This document shows, one piece after another, positions 35,852-46,651 of a stretch of DNA of 64,000 nt. The stretch lies in NCBI RefSeq assembly GCF_009498455.1, contig NZ_CP045644.1, forward strand, positions 7,195,001-7,259,000, written 5' to 3'. Each line of letters opens with the position of its first letter. The first letter of the stretch is position 1. Source of the stretch: Variovorax paradoxus. Its GTDB lineage: Bacteria; Pseudomonadota; Gammaproteobacteria; Burkholderiales; Burkholderiaceae_C. A program made the position numbers and the translations under genes. The notes beneath the pieces were generated by a model that saw nothing but the letters and a program-made list of their open reading frames with translations, did no database searches and was not told where the DNA came from.

Positions 35852-36699
35852 TGACCGACGCCACCGCACCGTCCACCGTGGCGCAGGCGCTGGCCGCGGC
35901 CGTGGCCCTGGGCATCGACCGACTCGACGCCCAGTTGCTGCTGCTGCACGCGCTGGGCCGCCCCGTGAACGACCGCGCCTGGCTGCTCGCACACGACACC
36001 GATCCGTTTCCCGGCGAGGCCTGGCCTGCGTTCGCGGCCCGGCTGTCGCGCCGCACGGCGGGCGAGCCGGTCGCCTACCTGCTGGGCGAGAAGGAATTCC
36101 ACGGCCTGCAGCTGCAGGTCGATGCCCGCGTGCTGGTGCCGCGCCCCGACACCGAAACGTTGGTCGAGTGGGCCCTCGCCTGCCTCGATGGTCGCCCGGC
36201 CCCGCGCGTGCTCGACCTCGGCACGGGCAGCGGCGCGATCGCGCTGGCGCTGCAGCATGCACGGCCCGACGCGCAGGTCGACGCGGTCGACGCCAGCGCC
36301 GACGCGCTCGCGGTGGCCCGGGCCAACGCGCAGCGCCTGGGCCTGCCGGTGCGCTTCACCGAATCGAGCTGGCTCGACGGCGCCGCCGACGGCTACGCGG
36401 TCATCGCCAGCAACCCGCCGTACATCGCCGCCGGCGATCCGCACCTGCCCGCGCTGCGCCATGAGCCGACCCGCGCGCTGGTGGCGGGCGCCGACGGCCT
36501 CGACGACATCCGCCAGATCGTGCGCGACGCGCCCGCCCACCTCGCCGACGGCGGCTGGCTGCTGCTGGAACACGGCCACGACCAGGCCGAGGCGGTGCGC
36601 CAGCTGCTGGCCGCGCGCGGCTTTGCCGAAGTGCAAAGCCGCGACGACCTTGCCGGCATCGCCCGCTGCTCCGGCGGCATCTGGCGCACGGTGAAATAA
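35851..36699 (+). CDS. prmC: Release factor glutamine methyltransferase
   Basis: A 282-residue PrmC/HemK. The N-terminal helical domain is followed by PVAYLLGEKEFHGLQLQVDA, the SAM site VLDLGTGSGAIALAL and the substrate motif SNPPYIAAGD, which places the GGQ glutamine of RF1 and RF2. The ATG at 35851 overlaps the prfA stop by one base (TGATG); a GTG just upstream at 35848 is also possible. Confidence 0.95.
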   Translation: MTDATAPSTVAQALAAAVALGIDRLDAQLLLLHALGRPVNDRAWLLAHDTDPFPGEAWPAFAARLSRRTAGEPVAYLLGEKEFHGLQLQVDARVLVPRPDTETLVEWALACLDGRPAPRVLDLGTGSGAIALALQHARPDAQVDAVDASADALAVARANAQRLGLPVRFTESSWLDGAADGYAVIASNPPYIAAGDPHLPALRHEPTRALVAGADGLDDIRQIVRDAPAHLADGGWLLLEHGHDQAEAVRQLLAARGFAEVQSRDDLAGIARCSGGIWRTVK

Positions 36700-36731
36700 T
36701 CCCCCCAGCCCACTTTTCTTCAGGAGTCCCC

Positions 36732-37061
36732 ATGTCCGACGCTCAACAACGCATCGACGACCTCGTCAAATCCAACGAACTCGTGCTCTTCATGAAGGGC
36801 AACGCCAGCTTCCCGATGTGCGGCTTCTCGGGCCGCGCCATCCAGATCCTCAAGGCCGTGGGGGTCGACACCAAGGCGCTCAAGACCGTCAACGTGCTCG
36901 AAGACGACGGCATCCGCCAGGGCATCAAGGAATACAGCAACTGGCCCACCATCCCCCAGCTCTACGTGAAGGGTGAGTTCGTGGGCGGCTCGGACATCAT
37001 GATGGAGATGTACGAGTCGGGCGAGCTGCAGCAGGTGATCGGCGGCGGCGCGTCCGCCTGA
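36732..37061 (+). CDS. grxD: Monothiol glutaredoxin, Grx4 type
   Basis: A 109-residue CGFS glutaredoxin. The active site is PMCGFSGRAIQIL with Cys30; WPTIPQLYVKGEFVGGSDI holds the glutathione-binding TIPQ and GGSD parts. Such proteins bind a bridged [2Fe-2S] cluster with glutathione and hand it on. CAGGAGTC precedes the ATG. It is the last gene of the hemA-prfA-prmC row. Confidence 0.96.
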   Translation: MSDAQQRIDDLVKSNELVLFMKGNASFPMCGFSGRAIQILKAVGVDTKALKTVNVLEDDGIRQGIKEYSNWPTIPQLYVKGEFVGGSDIMMEMYESGELQQVIGGGASA

Positions 37062-37118
37062 GCCCCGCGCTTTCTCTTTCTGTTTGACGGGCGCCGCGCC
37101 TCGCGCGCGCCCGAACCC

Positions 37119-37136
37119 GGTGCCAGTCATGGCACC
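37119..37136 (+). promoter_or_regulatory. 18-base palindrome upstream of the CNNM/CBS gene
   Basis: GGTGCCA and TGGCACC separated by GTCA. It sits 24 bases before the next ATG and directly abuts a second hairpin. It may be an operator or the first of two mRNA stem-loops. Confidence 0.4.
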
Positions 37137-37161
37137 ATGGCGGTCTACAACGTGCCGCCAT
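37137..37161 (+). promoter_or_regulatory. Hairpin that takes in the start codon of the CNNM/CBS gene
   Basis: ATGGCGG and CCGCCAT form a perfect 7-base stem. The last two bases of the stem are the first two of the ATG at 37160, and no Shine-Dalgarno is seen in the loop. If formed in mRNA it would hide the start codon. Confidence 0.4.
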
Positions 37162-38479
37162 GACTCTCACCCAAAGCCTGCTCATCATCGCGCTGCTGAT
37201 CGCGATGAGCGCCTTCTTCTCCCTCGCCGAAATCTGCCTGGCCGCCTCGCGCCGCCTGCGTCTGCGCCAGATGGCCGACGAGGGCGACCCGCGCGCGGAA
37301 AAGGTGCTGCGCGTGCAGGAGCAGCCGGGCCACTATTTCACCGTGGTGCAGATCGGCCTGAACGCCGTGGCGATCCTCGGCGGCGTGGTCGGCGAAGGCT
37401 CGCTGAGCCCGTATTTCGCGCGCTTCTTCGAGAACTGGCTGAGCGTGGAGGTCGCGGCCAACATCGCCTTCCTGTGCTCGTTCGTGATCGTGATCGCGGT
37501 GTTCCTGGTGTTCGCCGACCTGTTCCCCAAGCGCCTGGGCATGAGCGCGCCCGAGCGGCTTGCCGTGCGCATCGTCGGGCCGATGCTGCTGCTGATCACC
37601 GCCTTCAAGCCGCTGGTGTGGTTCTTCACGCGCGCGACCGATTTGCTGTTCAAGGTGCTCGGCATGCCGATGGCGCGCGACGACAAGATCACCTCGGCCG
37701 ACATCCTTGCCATGACCGAGGCCGGCGCGCAGGCCGGCGTGCTGGCGGCGCGCGAGCAGCAGGTGATTGCCAACGTGTTCGAGCTCGACACGCGCCTCGT
37801 CAGCAGCGTGATGACGGCGCGCGAAAGCATCGCCTGGTTTTTGCACGACGACCCCGAGTCGGTGCTGCGCGCGCGCATCGTGGCCGAGCCGTTTTCGGCC
37901 TACCCGGTGTGCGACGGCGACATCGACCACGTGCTGGGTTACGTGGATGCCAAGGACATGTTCCAGCGCGTGCTCAGCGGCCAGCCGCTGGCCTTCGACC
38001 AGGGCCTGACGCTGCACAAGGCGCTGGTGATTCCCGACCGGTTGTCGCTCACCGAAGTGCTCGAGCAGTTCCAGCAGGCGCGCGAAGACTTCGCGATCAT
38101 CGTCAACGAATACAGCCTGGTGGTCGGCGTGATCACGCTCAACGACGTGATGAGCACGGTGATGGGCGACCTGGTGTCGACGTCGACGCCCGAAGAAGAA
38201 CAGATCGTGAAGCGCGACGAGAACTCGTGGCTGATCGACGGCATCACGCCCATCCAGGACGTGCAGCGCGCTCTGCACATCGACGAGCTGCCGCATGCCG
38301 AGGAATATGAAACGCTGGCCGGCTTCCTCATGGTGATGCTGCGCCGCGTGCCCAAGCGCACGGACAGCGTGACCTGGGGCGGCTACACCTTCGAGGTGAT
38401 GGACGTCGACAGCTACCGCATCGACCAGGTGATGGTGACCAGGGGATCGGCCACCGCCAAGGCCGTGGTCGCCGACTGA
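37160..38479 (+). CDS. CNNM/CBS-domain (hemolysin-family, TlyC/CorC-like) membrane protein
   Basis: A 439-residue protein. Residues 1-200 are the DUF21/CNNM domain with four membrane helices (LLIIALLIAMSAFFSLAEIC, then LAASRRLRLRQM; and VIVIAVFLVFADLFPKRLGM). Residues about 205-335 are a CBS pair (RLVSSVMTARESIAWF, FAIIVNEYSLVVGVITLND). Residues 345-430 are a CorC/HlyC domain (ENSWLIDGITPIQDVQ). Such proteins are linked to Mg2+/Co2+ homeostasis; 'hemolysin' is a historical name. A hairpin overlaps its start codon. Confidence 0.9.
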   Translation: MTLTQSLLIIALLIAMSAFFSLAEICLAASRRLRLRQMADEGDPRAEKVLRVQEQPGHYFTVVQIGLNAVAILGGVVGEGSLSPYFARFFENWLSVEVAANIAFLCSFVIVIAVFLVFADLFPKRLGMSAPERLAVRIVGPMLLLITAFKPLVWFFTRATDLLFKVLGMPMARDDKITSADILAMTEAGAQAGVLAAREQQVIANVFELDTRLVSSVMTARESIAWFLHDDPESVLRARIVAEPFSAYPVCDGDIDHVLGYVDAKDMFQRVLSGQPLAFDQGLTLHKALVIPDRLSLTEVLEQFQQAREDFAIIVNEYSLVVGVITLNDVMSTVMGDLVSTSTPEEEQIVKRDENSWLIDGITPIQDVQRALHIDELPHAEEYETLAGFLMVMLRRVPKRTDSVTWGGYTFEVMDVDSYRIDQVMVTRGSATAKAVVAD

Positions 38480-38489
38480 GCGATTGCGC

Positions 38490-39154
38490 TCAGGCCGCCG
38501 AGCGGTCGCGCTCGCGTTCCTTGTCGACGTAGGCCCAGAGCCGCTGGTTCGCGAACACGGCGTTCGGATACGGCGCCCTGCCGCGGCTGCCGTTGTAGCG
38601 GCCCAGCGTCATGAACAGGTCGCCCTTCTCGCGGTCGAGGTAGTGGCGCAGGATCACGCAGCCGAAGCGCAGGTTGGTCTGCATGTGGAACAGCTTGGCG
38701 GAGTCGCTGTCGCCGATCACGCGGGTCCAGAACGGCATCACCTGCATGTAGCCGCGCGCGCCCGCACTGGAGACGGCGAACTTGCGGAAGTTGCTCTCGA
38801 CCTGGATCAGGCCCAGCACCAGGCTCACGTCGAGCCCCGAGCGCTTGGCCTCGTACCAGACAGTCTGCAAGAACTCGATGCGCGTCGATGGGTCAGCGAC
38901 CTTCTTGCGCAGGCGCTCGCTCATTTCGCCGAGCCACCGCAGGTACGCAAGGCGGGCCTCGGTGTCGGCAAACTGCGGCACCGGCGGCGCCTTGTTGTGG
39001 ACGGCCGAACTCAGCGCGGTGCGCACCGAGTCGATCAGCGGCTCTTCGATCTGCGCGCCGGCCCAGGCCGTTTGCGGCAGTGACAGAGCTGTGAGGGCGC
39101 CGGCGGCGGCGCTGCCCAGCAGGCAGCTGCGTCGCGACAAGCCGCCCGCCACGC

Positions 39155-39158
<4 letters not shown>
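38490..39158 (-). CDS. Lytic transglycosylase, SLT domain, with twin-arginine-like signal
   Basis: A 222-residue protein. Residues 1-33 are a signal with Arg-Arg ([18 protein letters not shown]) that resembles a Tat signal. The SLT domain at about residues 100-215 has the catalytic Glu in [21 protein letters not shown], then MQVMPFW and [12 protein letters not shown]. It would cleave peptidoglycan glycan strands in the periplasm. Its start overlaps the proS stop by 4 bases (ATGA), so it is cotranscribed with proS. Confidence 0.9.
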
Positions 39159-40900
<1,742 letters not shown>

Positions 40901-40978
40901 CGGGATCGCGCAGGTGGGTTCGAAGTGAGGAGGGAGACAGGCACCCCGGATAGACCCTGAGAGCCCGGAACCGGTCGC

Positions 40979-41006
40979 TTGCCGAGGGCAACCCGGCATG
41001 CATAAT
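40979..41006 (+). promoter_or_regulatory. Candidate sigma-70 promoter of rppH
   Basis: TTGCCG (40979-40984) and CATAAT (41001-41006) are 16 bases apart, about 30 bases before the rppH ATG, in the divergent region shared with proS. Confidence 0.5.
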
Positions 41007-41035
41007 CGACTCAGTTCAAAAATTGGGGTTTGATT

Positions 41036-41704
41036 ATGCTCGACCGGGACGGCTTCAGGCCCAACGTCGGCATCATCCTGCTCAACCAGAGAAACCAGGT
41101 TTTCTGGGGCAAGCGCATACGCACGCATTCCTGGCAGTTTCCGCAAGGCGGCATCGACCGTGGCGAAAGTCCCGAGCAAGCCATGTTCCGGGAACTGCAC
41201 GAGGAAGTCGGGCTCCATCCGGAGCATGTGCGCATCGTGGCCCGTACCCGCGACTGGTTGCGCTACGAGGTGCCGGATCGGTTCATCCGCCGTGACGCAC
41301 GGGGCCACTACAAAGGCCAGAAGCAGATCTGGTATCTGCTGCAACTTGTCGGCCACGACTGGGATCTCAACCTGCGTGCCACCGACCATCCCGAATTCGA
41401 CGCTTGGCGCTGGCATGACTACTGGGTCCCGCTCGACGTGGTCGTCGAGTTCAAGCGCGGCGTCTACGAGATGGCGCTTACCGAGCTTGCTCGCTACCTG
41501 CCCCGGCAGGATTTCCGCAACCGCTTCCTGCGCAGCAACGTGCGCGCCCGAGAATTCGAGCGCCACACGCTGGACCATGGAGCACCTGCGGGCCTCGACC
41601 TGCCGCCCGGCGGCAGCTTCGATCCGCATCCCGACATTCCTTCTGCGAGCGATGAACCTCCTCCCAAGAACAGCGCGCCTTCTTCTTTCCCGACGCCACG
41701 CTGA
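41036..41704 (+). CDS. rppH: RNA pyrophosphohydrolase
   Basis: A 222-residue RppH. It starts [20 protein letters not shown]. The Nudix box is [20 protein letters not shown] followed by VGL, and QKQIWYLL with [11 protein letters not shown] match RppH. It removes pyrophosphate from mRNA 5' ends to start decay. The C-terminal 50 residues beyond the Nudix fold are extended and Pro-rich. The ATG at 41036 is the conserved start; a TTG lies two codons upstream. Its 3' end overlaps the next gene by 53 bases in another frame. Confidence 0.95.
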   Translation: MLDRDGFRPNVGIILLNQRNQVFWGKRIRTHSWQFPQGGIDRGESPEQAMFRELHEEVGLHPEHVRIVARTRDWLRYEVPDRFIRRDARGHYKGQKQIWYLLQLVGHDWDLNLRATDHPEFDAWRWHDYWVPLDVVVEFKRGVYEMALTELARYLPRQDFRNRFLRSNVRAREFERHTLDHGAPAGLDLPPGGSFDPHPDIPSASDEPPPKNSAPSSFPTPR

Positions 41705-42245
41705 GCGTGCGCTCGTCATCGCCTGCGTCAGCCTGCTGGCTGCCTGCGCCTCCCGCGGCTACGACACCGACAACCCCGACTGGGCCCAAGCCGGCATGCC
41801 ACCCGCGCCGAAGAGCACCGAGCAGGACAAGGAGTGGGAAGAAACCGCAGTGCCGCCGCCGCCCACCTTCAGCGAAGCGCGTCTGCTGCCGATCGCCATG
41901 CCGCCCTACATGACGCTGAAGTTCGGCGTCGACCCGAACACCATCGCCATCACGAAGGACGGCATCGTGCGCTACGTGGTGGTGGCGCAGAACCGGGCGG
42001 GCGGTGCCGTCAATGCGTTCTACGAAGGCGTGCGCTGCTCGACGGCAGAGATGAAGAGCTATGCCCGCTTCAACAACGGTGCCTGGCAGGAAACGAAGTC
42101 GCCCGAGTGGAAGCGCGTGAAGGACATGAACTCCAGCTACGTGCCGGCGCTGGCGTCCCAAGGCCTGTGCCGGGGCAACGCGCCGCGCAGCTCGGTCAAC
42201 GAGATGGTGCAGAACATCCGCAATCCGCTGCGCGAACTGCCGTGA
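41652..42245 (+). CDS. CNP1-like family lipoprotein or exported protein
   Basis: A protein of about 197 residues. A hydrophobic segment ends LLAAC-AS, a good lipobox with the Cys near residue 31. The mature part ([60 protein letters not shown]) is the CNP1-like family known from Neisseria cryptic protein 1, of unknown function. The ATG at 41652 gives a 53-base overlap with rppH, and a later start would remove the basic end of the signal. It is convergent with proB. Confidence 0.82.
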   Translation: MNLLPRTARLLLSRRHAERALVIACVSLLAACASRGYDTDNPDWAQAGMPPAPKSTEQDKEWEETAVPPPPTFSEARLLPIAMPPYMTLKFGVDPNTIAITKDGIVRYVVVAQNRAGGAVNAFYEGVRCSTAEMKSYARFNNGAWQETKSPEWKRVKDMNSSYVPALASQGLCRGNAPRSSVNEMVQNIRNPLRELP

Positions 42246-42251
42246 AGTGGC

Positions 42252-42272
42252 GGCGGGGCATGGCGCCCCGCC
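42252..42272. terminator. Hairpin between the convergent CNP1-like gene and proB
   Basis: GGCGGGGC and GCCCCGCC pair around ATGGC. It sits midway between the two stop codons (42245 and 42280). It lacks T-runs, so strength as a terminator is uncertain. Confidence 0.5.
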
Positions 42273-42279
42273 TTGGCGA

Positions 42280-43419
42280 TCAACCGGGCATCAACACCAT
42301 GTTGTCGCGGTGCACCATCTCCGGCTCGGCCGCGTAACCCAGCAGTCGCTCGAATTCCGCTGACGGCTTGCGGCACAGCAGCCGGGCCTCCACGCTCGAA
42401 TAGTTGGCCAGCCCGCGGGCCAGCTCGACACCGTCGACATCGCGTACTGCGATCACGTCGCCGCGCGAGAATTCACCCGACACGCTCGTCATGCCGATCG
42501 GCAGCAAGCTCTTGCCTTCGCCGCGCACCTTGGCAGCCGCGCCGGCGTCGACGATGACAGCCCCACGCAGCTGCAGGTGATCGGCCATCCAGCGCTTGCG
42601 CGCCTGGTGCTTGGCGGTCTGCGCCACCAGCAGCGTGCCGATGGACTCGCCGCGCGTGAGCCGCAGCAGCGCGTCGGCTTCGCGGCCCCAGGCGATGACC
42701 GTCGAGGCGCCGGAACCCGCCGCACGCTTGGCCGCAAGGATCTTGGTGATCATGCCGCCCCGCCCGATGCTCGAGCCGGCGCCGCCCGCCATGGCTTCGA
42801 GCGCCGGGTCGCCTGCGGCGGCCTCGTGCACGAACTTGGCGTCGGGGTCCTTGCGCGGATCGGCCGTGTACAAGCCCTTCTGGTCGGTCAGGATGACTAG
42901 CGCATCGGCTTCGACCAGGTTGGCGACCAGCGCGCCGAGCGTGTCGTTGTCGCCGAACTTGATCTCGTCGTTGACGACGGTGTCGTTCTCGTTGATGACT
43001 GGCACCACGCCCAGGCGCAGCAAGGTGACGAGGGTCGAGCGCGCATTGAGATAGCGCTCCCGGTCTGCCAGGTCGGCATGCGTCAGCAGCACCTGCGCGC
43101 TGCCGATCTGGTTCTCGCGCAGTTTGGTCTCGTACATCTGGGCCAGGCCCATCTGCCCGACGGCCGCCGCCGCCTGCAGCTCGTGGATCGCGTGCGGCCG
43201 GGTTTTCCAGCCGAGGCGCTTCATGCCTTCGGCGATCGCGCCGCTCGACACCATGACCACTTCGCGCCCGTCGCGCACCAGCTGCGCCAGCTGCCGGCAC
43301 CACTCGCCGATGGCGGCTTCGTCGAGGCCGCGCCCCTCGTTGGTCACAAGGCTGGAGCCCACCTTGACGACGATACGGCGGGCATCCCGCAAGGCAGTGG
43401 AACCGGAATTCGAGGTCAT
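42280..43419 (-). CDS. proB: Glutamate 5-kinase
   Basis: A 379-residue ProB. The amino-acid kinase domain has [40 protein letters not shown] and [20 protein letters not shown]. The C-terminal 95 residues are a PUA domain ([40 protein letters not shown]). It makes glutamyl-5-phosphate for proline synthesis and is normally feedback-inhibited by proline. proA is not in the window. It lies 80 bases after obgE on the same strand. Confidence 0.96.
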   Translation of the reverse strand: MTSNSGSTALRDARRIVVKVGSSLVTNEGRGLDEAAIGEWCRQLAQLVRDGREVVMVSSGAIAEGMKRLGWKTRPHAIHELQAAAAVGQMGLAQMYETKLRENQIGSAQVLLTHADLADRERYLNARSTLVTLLRLGVVPVINENDTVVNDEIKFGDNDTLGALVANLVEADALVILTDQKGLYTADPRKDPDAKFVHEAAAGDPALEAMAGGAGSSIGRGGMITKILAAKRAAGSGASTVIAWGREADALLRLTRGESIGTLLVAQTAKHQARKRWMADHLQLRGAVIVDAGAAAKVRGEGKSLLPIGMTSVSGEFSRGDVIAVRDVDGVELARGLANYSSVEARLLCRKPSAEFERLLGYAAEPEMVHRDNMVLMPG

Positions 43420-43499
43420 GAAGGAAGAAGGCGTGTTTCAGGGATGCAGCCTGCGCTGCTTGCTATCCATTTTGCAGCACCGAAGGCGCCGCGACGCGC

Positions 43500-44588
<1,089 letters not shown>

Positions 44589-44602
44589 TTACAAATGAAG
44601 AA

Positions 44603-44620
44603 GCCCCGGCAATGCGGGGC
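44603..44620 (-). terminator. Weak terminator/attenuator between rpmA and obgE
   Basis: On the minus strand a GCCCCG...CGGGGC stem with a 6-base loop is followed by the T-rich TTCTTCATTT. It could reduce read-through from the ribosomal protein genes into obgE. Confidence 0.5.
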
Positions 44621-44649
44621 CTCGGAAAGATCGAAGTGACTGGCGGGGC

Positions 44650-44910
44650 TTAGGCCGCGGGCGTCACGTTGACCATGTGCTTGTTCAGCGCACCCTTGTG
44701 ACCGAACGACACGTGGCCGTCGACCAGGGCGAAGAGCGTGTGGTCCTTGCCCACGCCGACGTTCACGCCGGGGTGGAACTGGGTGCCGCGCTGGCGCACG
44801 ATGATCGAGCCTGCGCTGATCAGTTCGCCGCCGAAGGCCTTCACGCCGAGCATCTTGGGCTTGGAATCGCGCCCGTTTCGCGTTGAGCCGCCGCCTTTTT
44901 TCTGTGCCAT
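44650..44910 (-). CDS. rpmA: 50S ribosomal protein L27
   Basis: An 86-residue L27 with the typical N-terminus [28 protein letters not shown], and [13 protein letters not shown]. The N-terminal tail reaches the peptidyl transferase centre. It lies 12 bases after rplU. Confidence 0.98.
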   Translation of the reverse strand: MAQKKGGGSTRNGRDSKPKMLGVKAFGGELISAGSIIVRQRGTQFHPGVNVGVGKDHTLFALVDGHVSFGHKGALNKHMVNVTPAA

Positions 44911-44922
44911 GGAATGTGCTCC

Positions 44923-45234
44923 TTAGCCGGCGATCGCGCCGATTTGCAGTTCGGTGAACTGCTGGCGATGGCCTTGACGTTTTTGATAGTGCTTGCGACG
45001 GCGCATCTTGAAGATGCCGACCTTGTCGTGCTTGCCGTGCGACAGTACCGTGACTGTCACCGTTGCGCCGGACACCAGGGGCGTGCCAACCTTGATTTCA
45101 GCGCCGTTTCCGACAGCCAGAACCTGGTCGATCACGATTTCCTGGCCTACGTCCGCAGCAATCTGTTCTACTTTAATTTTTTCGCCGGAAGCAACGCGAT
45201 ATTGCTTGCCGCCGGTTTTTATGACCGCGTACAT
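44923..45234 (-). CDS. rplU: 50S ribosomal protein L21
   Basis: A 103-residue L21: [20 protein letters not shown] at the start and a C-terminal [20 protein letters not shown] that binds 23S rRNA. It is first in rplU-rpmA-obgE-proB and has a TATAAT 50 bases upstream. Confidence 0.98.
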   Translation of the reverse strand: MYAVIKTGGKQYRVASGEKIKVEQIAADVGQEIVIDQVLAVGNGAEIKVGTPLVSGATVTVTVLSHGKHDKVGIFKMRRRKHYQKRQGHRQQFTELQIGAIAG

Positions 45235-45283
45235 GTAAACCTCTTAGAAATGAGTCCCCGCAGCGAATTCCGCAGAGCCCAAG

Positions 45284-45289
45284 ATTATA
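45284..45289 (-). promoter_or_regulatory. -10 of the rplU-rpmA-obgE operon
   Basis: A perfect TATAAT on the minus strand about 50 bases before the rplU ATG. The -35 is not clear in the GC-rich sequence upstream. Confidence 0.6.
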
Positions 45290-45353
45290 GCGCGCTTTGC
45301 GACCGCCCACCACCCCGACTCTGAGACGCGCCCGGGATTCGTGCACGGCTCCC

Positions 45354-45359
45354 TATAAT
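45354..45359 (+). promoter_or_regulatory. -10 of the polyprenyl synthase gene
   Basis: A perfect TATAAT on the plus strand, 58 bases before the chosen TTG start of ispB. It diverges from the rplU promoter 65 bases away. It also shows that the in-frame TTG at 45297 is too far upstream to be the start. Confidence 0.6.
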
Positions 45360-45416
45360 TCCGGCGTTCCGGCCCCCAGGGCCGCCCTCATCTTCGCAGC
45401 GCCCCGCGCCTTCGCT

Positions 45417-46409
45417 TTGCCAGTTCCCGCCGCCGACACCTCCCCCACCGCCACCGTGCTGGACCTGATTGCCGGCGACATGGTCGAAGTCGACCGTGTG
45501 ATCGCCCTGCGACTGAACACCGGCGTTCCGCTGGTCAGCCAGGTTTCGCAATACATCATCTCGGCCGGCGGCAAGCGACTGCGGCCGGCGCTCTTGCTGC
45601 TCATGGCGGGCGCACTCGGCTACACCGGCGACCAACGCTTCAATCTGGCGGCCGTGGTGGAGTTCATCCACACCGCCACCCTGCTGCACGACGACGTGGT
45701 CGACGAGTCGACTCTGCGACGCGGTCGCGCAACCGCCAACGAATCCTTCGGCAATCCCGCCAGCGTGCTGGTGGGAGACTTCCTGTACTCGCGCGCCTTC
45801 CAGATGATGTTGGATGCAAACAACATGCGCATCATGCAGATCCTGGCCGAAGCGACCAACGTGATCGCGGAAGGCGAAGTGCTGCAGCTGATGAACATGC
45901 ACGACGCCTCGCTGGACGAAGCGGCGTACCTGCGCGTGATCCGCTCCAAGACCGCCAAGCTCTTCGAGGCGAGCACCCGGTTGGCAGCCGTGCTGGCCGG
46001 CACCACGCCCGAAGTCGAAGAAGCCTGCGCCACCTATGGACAAGCGCTGGGCACCGCCTTCCAGGTGATCGACGACGTACTCGACTACGCAGGCGACGCC
46101 CAGGAAACCGGGAAGAACGTCGGCGACGACTTGCGCGAAGGCAAGACGACCTTGCCGCTGATCTTCGCCATGCAACGCGGCACGCCCGAACAGAGCGCAC
46201 TTGTGCGCGCTGCCATCGAGGCCGGCGACACCGCCCAGTTAGGGAAAATCGTCGAGATCGTTCGCGAAACCGGCGCGCTGGAAGCCTCGCGCGCAGCCGC
46301 AGCCGCAGAGGCCGAACGCGCAATTCATGCATTGCGCAACCTTCCATCGAATTTGCACGCTTCAGGTTTGCTACAATTAGCGGCTCAGTTGCTTGAGCGA
46401 CGTGCCTGA
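45417..46409 (+). CDS. ispB: Polyprenyl (octaprenyl) diphosphate synthase
   Basis: A trans-prenyltransferase of about 330 residues. The two Asp-rich motifs are LLHDDVVDESTLRRGR and FQVIDDVLDYAGD; SAGGKRLRPALLLLMAGALG binds the isopentenyl substrate. It makes the side chain of ubiquinone, joining this gene in function to the ubi cluster earlier in the window. The start is uncertain: TTG at 45417 and GTG at 45456 are possible, both after the TATAAT, and neither has a good Shine-Dalgarno. tRNA-Pro follows after 51 bases. Confidence 0.93.
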   Translation: MPVPAADTSPTATVLDLIAGDMVEVDRVIALRLNTGVPLVSQVSQYIISAGGKRLRPALLLLMAGALGYTGDQRFNLAAVVEFIHTATLLHDDVVDESTLRRGRATANESFGNPASVLVGDFLYSRAFQMMLDANNMRIMQILAEATNVIAEGEVLQLMNMHDASLDEAAYLRVIRSKTAKLFEASTRLAAVLAGTTPEVEEACATYGQALGTAFQVIDDVLDYAGDAQETGKNVGDDLREGKTTLPLIFAMQRGTPEQSALVRAAIEAGDTAQLGKIVEIVRETGALEASRAAAAAEAERAIHALRNLPSNLHASGLLQLAAQLLERRA

Positions 46410-46460
46410 AACACCTCCACAGAGTTGGCATCTAGGACGAGTTTTTTTCTTGCAACCAAT

Positions 46461-46537
46461 CGGGGTGTAGCTTAGCCTGGTAGAGCGCTACGTTCGGGAC
46501 GTAGAGGCCGGAGGTTCGAATCCTCTCACCCCGACCA
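46461..46537 (+). tRNA. tRNA-Pro (anticodon CGG)
   Basis: A 77-base cloverleaf. The acceptor stem is CGGGGTG/CACCCCG with discriminator A and an encoded CCA end. The D-loop contains AGCCTGGTAG, the anticodon stem is CTACG/CGTAG with loop TTCGGGA giving anticodon CGG (reads CCG), and the T-loop is GGTTCGAATCC. It starts with C1, as bacterial tRNA-Pro does. A TACAAT at 46372-46377 within the end of ispB may be its promoter. A GACCAGT/ACTGGTC stem just after it could be a weak terminator. Confidence 0.97.
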
Positions 46538-46651
46538 GTTTTTCTCGACTGGTCCAGTTTTGTCAGCGCCTGTTGCTGTGTAACGATTTACAGCACAGGC
46601 GTGTTCAGCGATGATCGTGAAGCACTTTTTCACATCTTTTGCATTCGCTGA

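Noticed and set aside
45297..45416. Upstream TTG start for the polyprenyl synthase
   Set aside because: It lies before the TATAAT at 45354 and adds an unconserved leader.
46567..46601. Inverted repeat CGCCTGT-T-GCTGT / ACAGCACAGGCG between tRNA-Pro and pilB
   Set aside because: It has a bulge and no T-run. It could be a weak terminator or operator for pilB, but the support is too thin to list as a feature.
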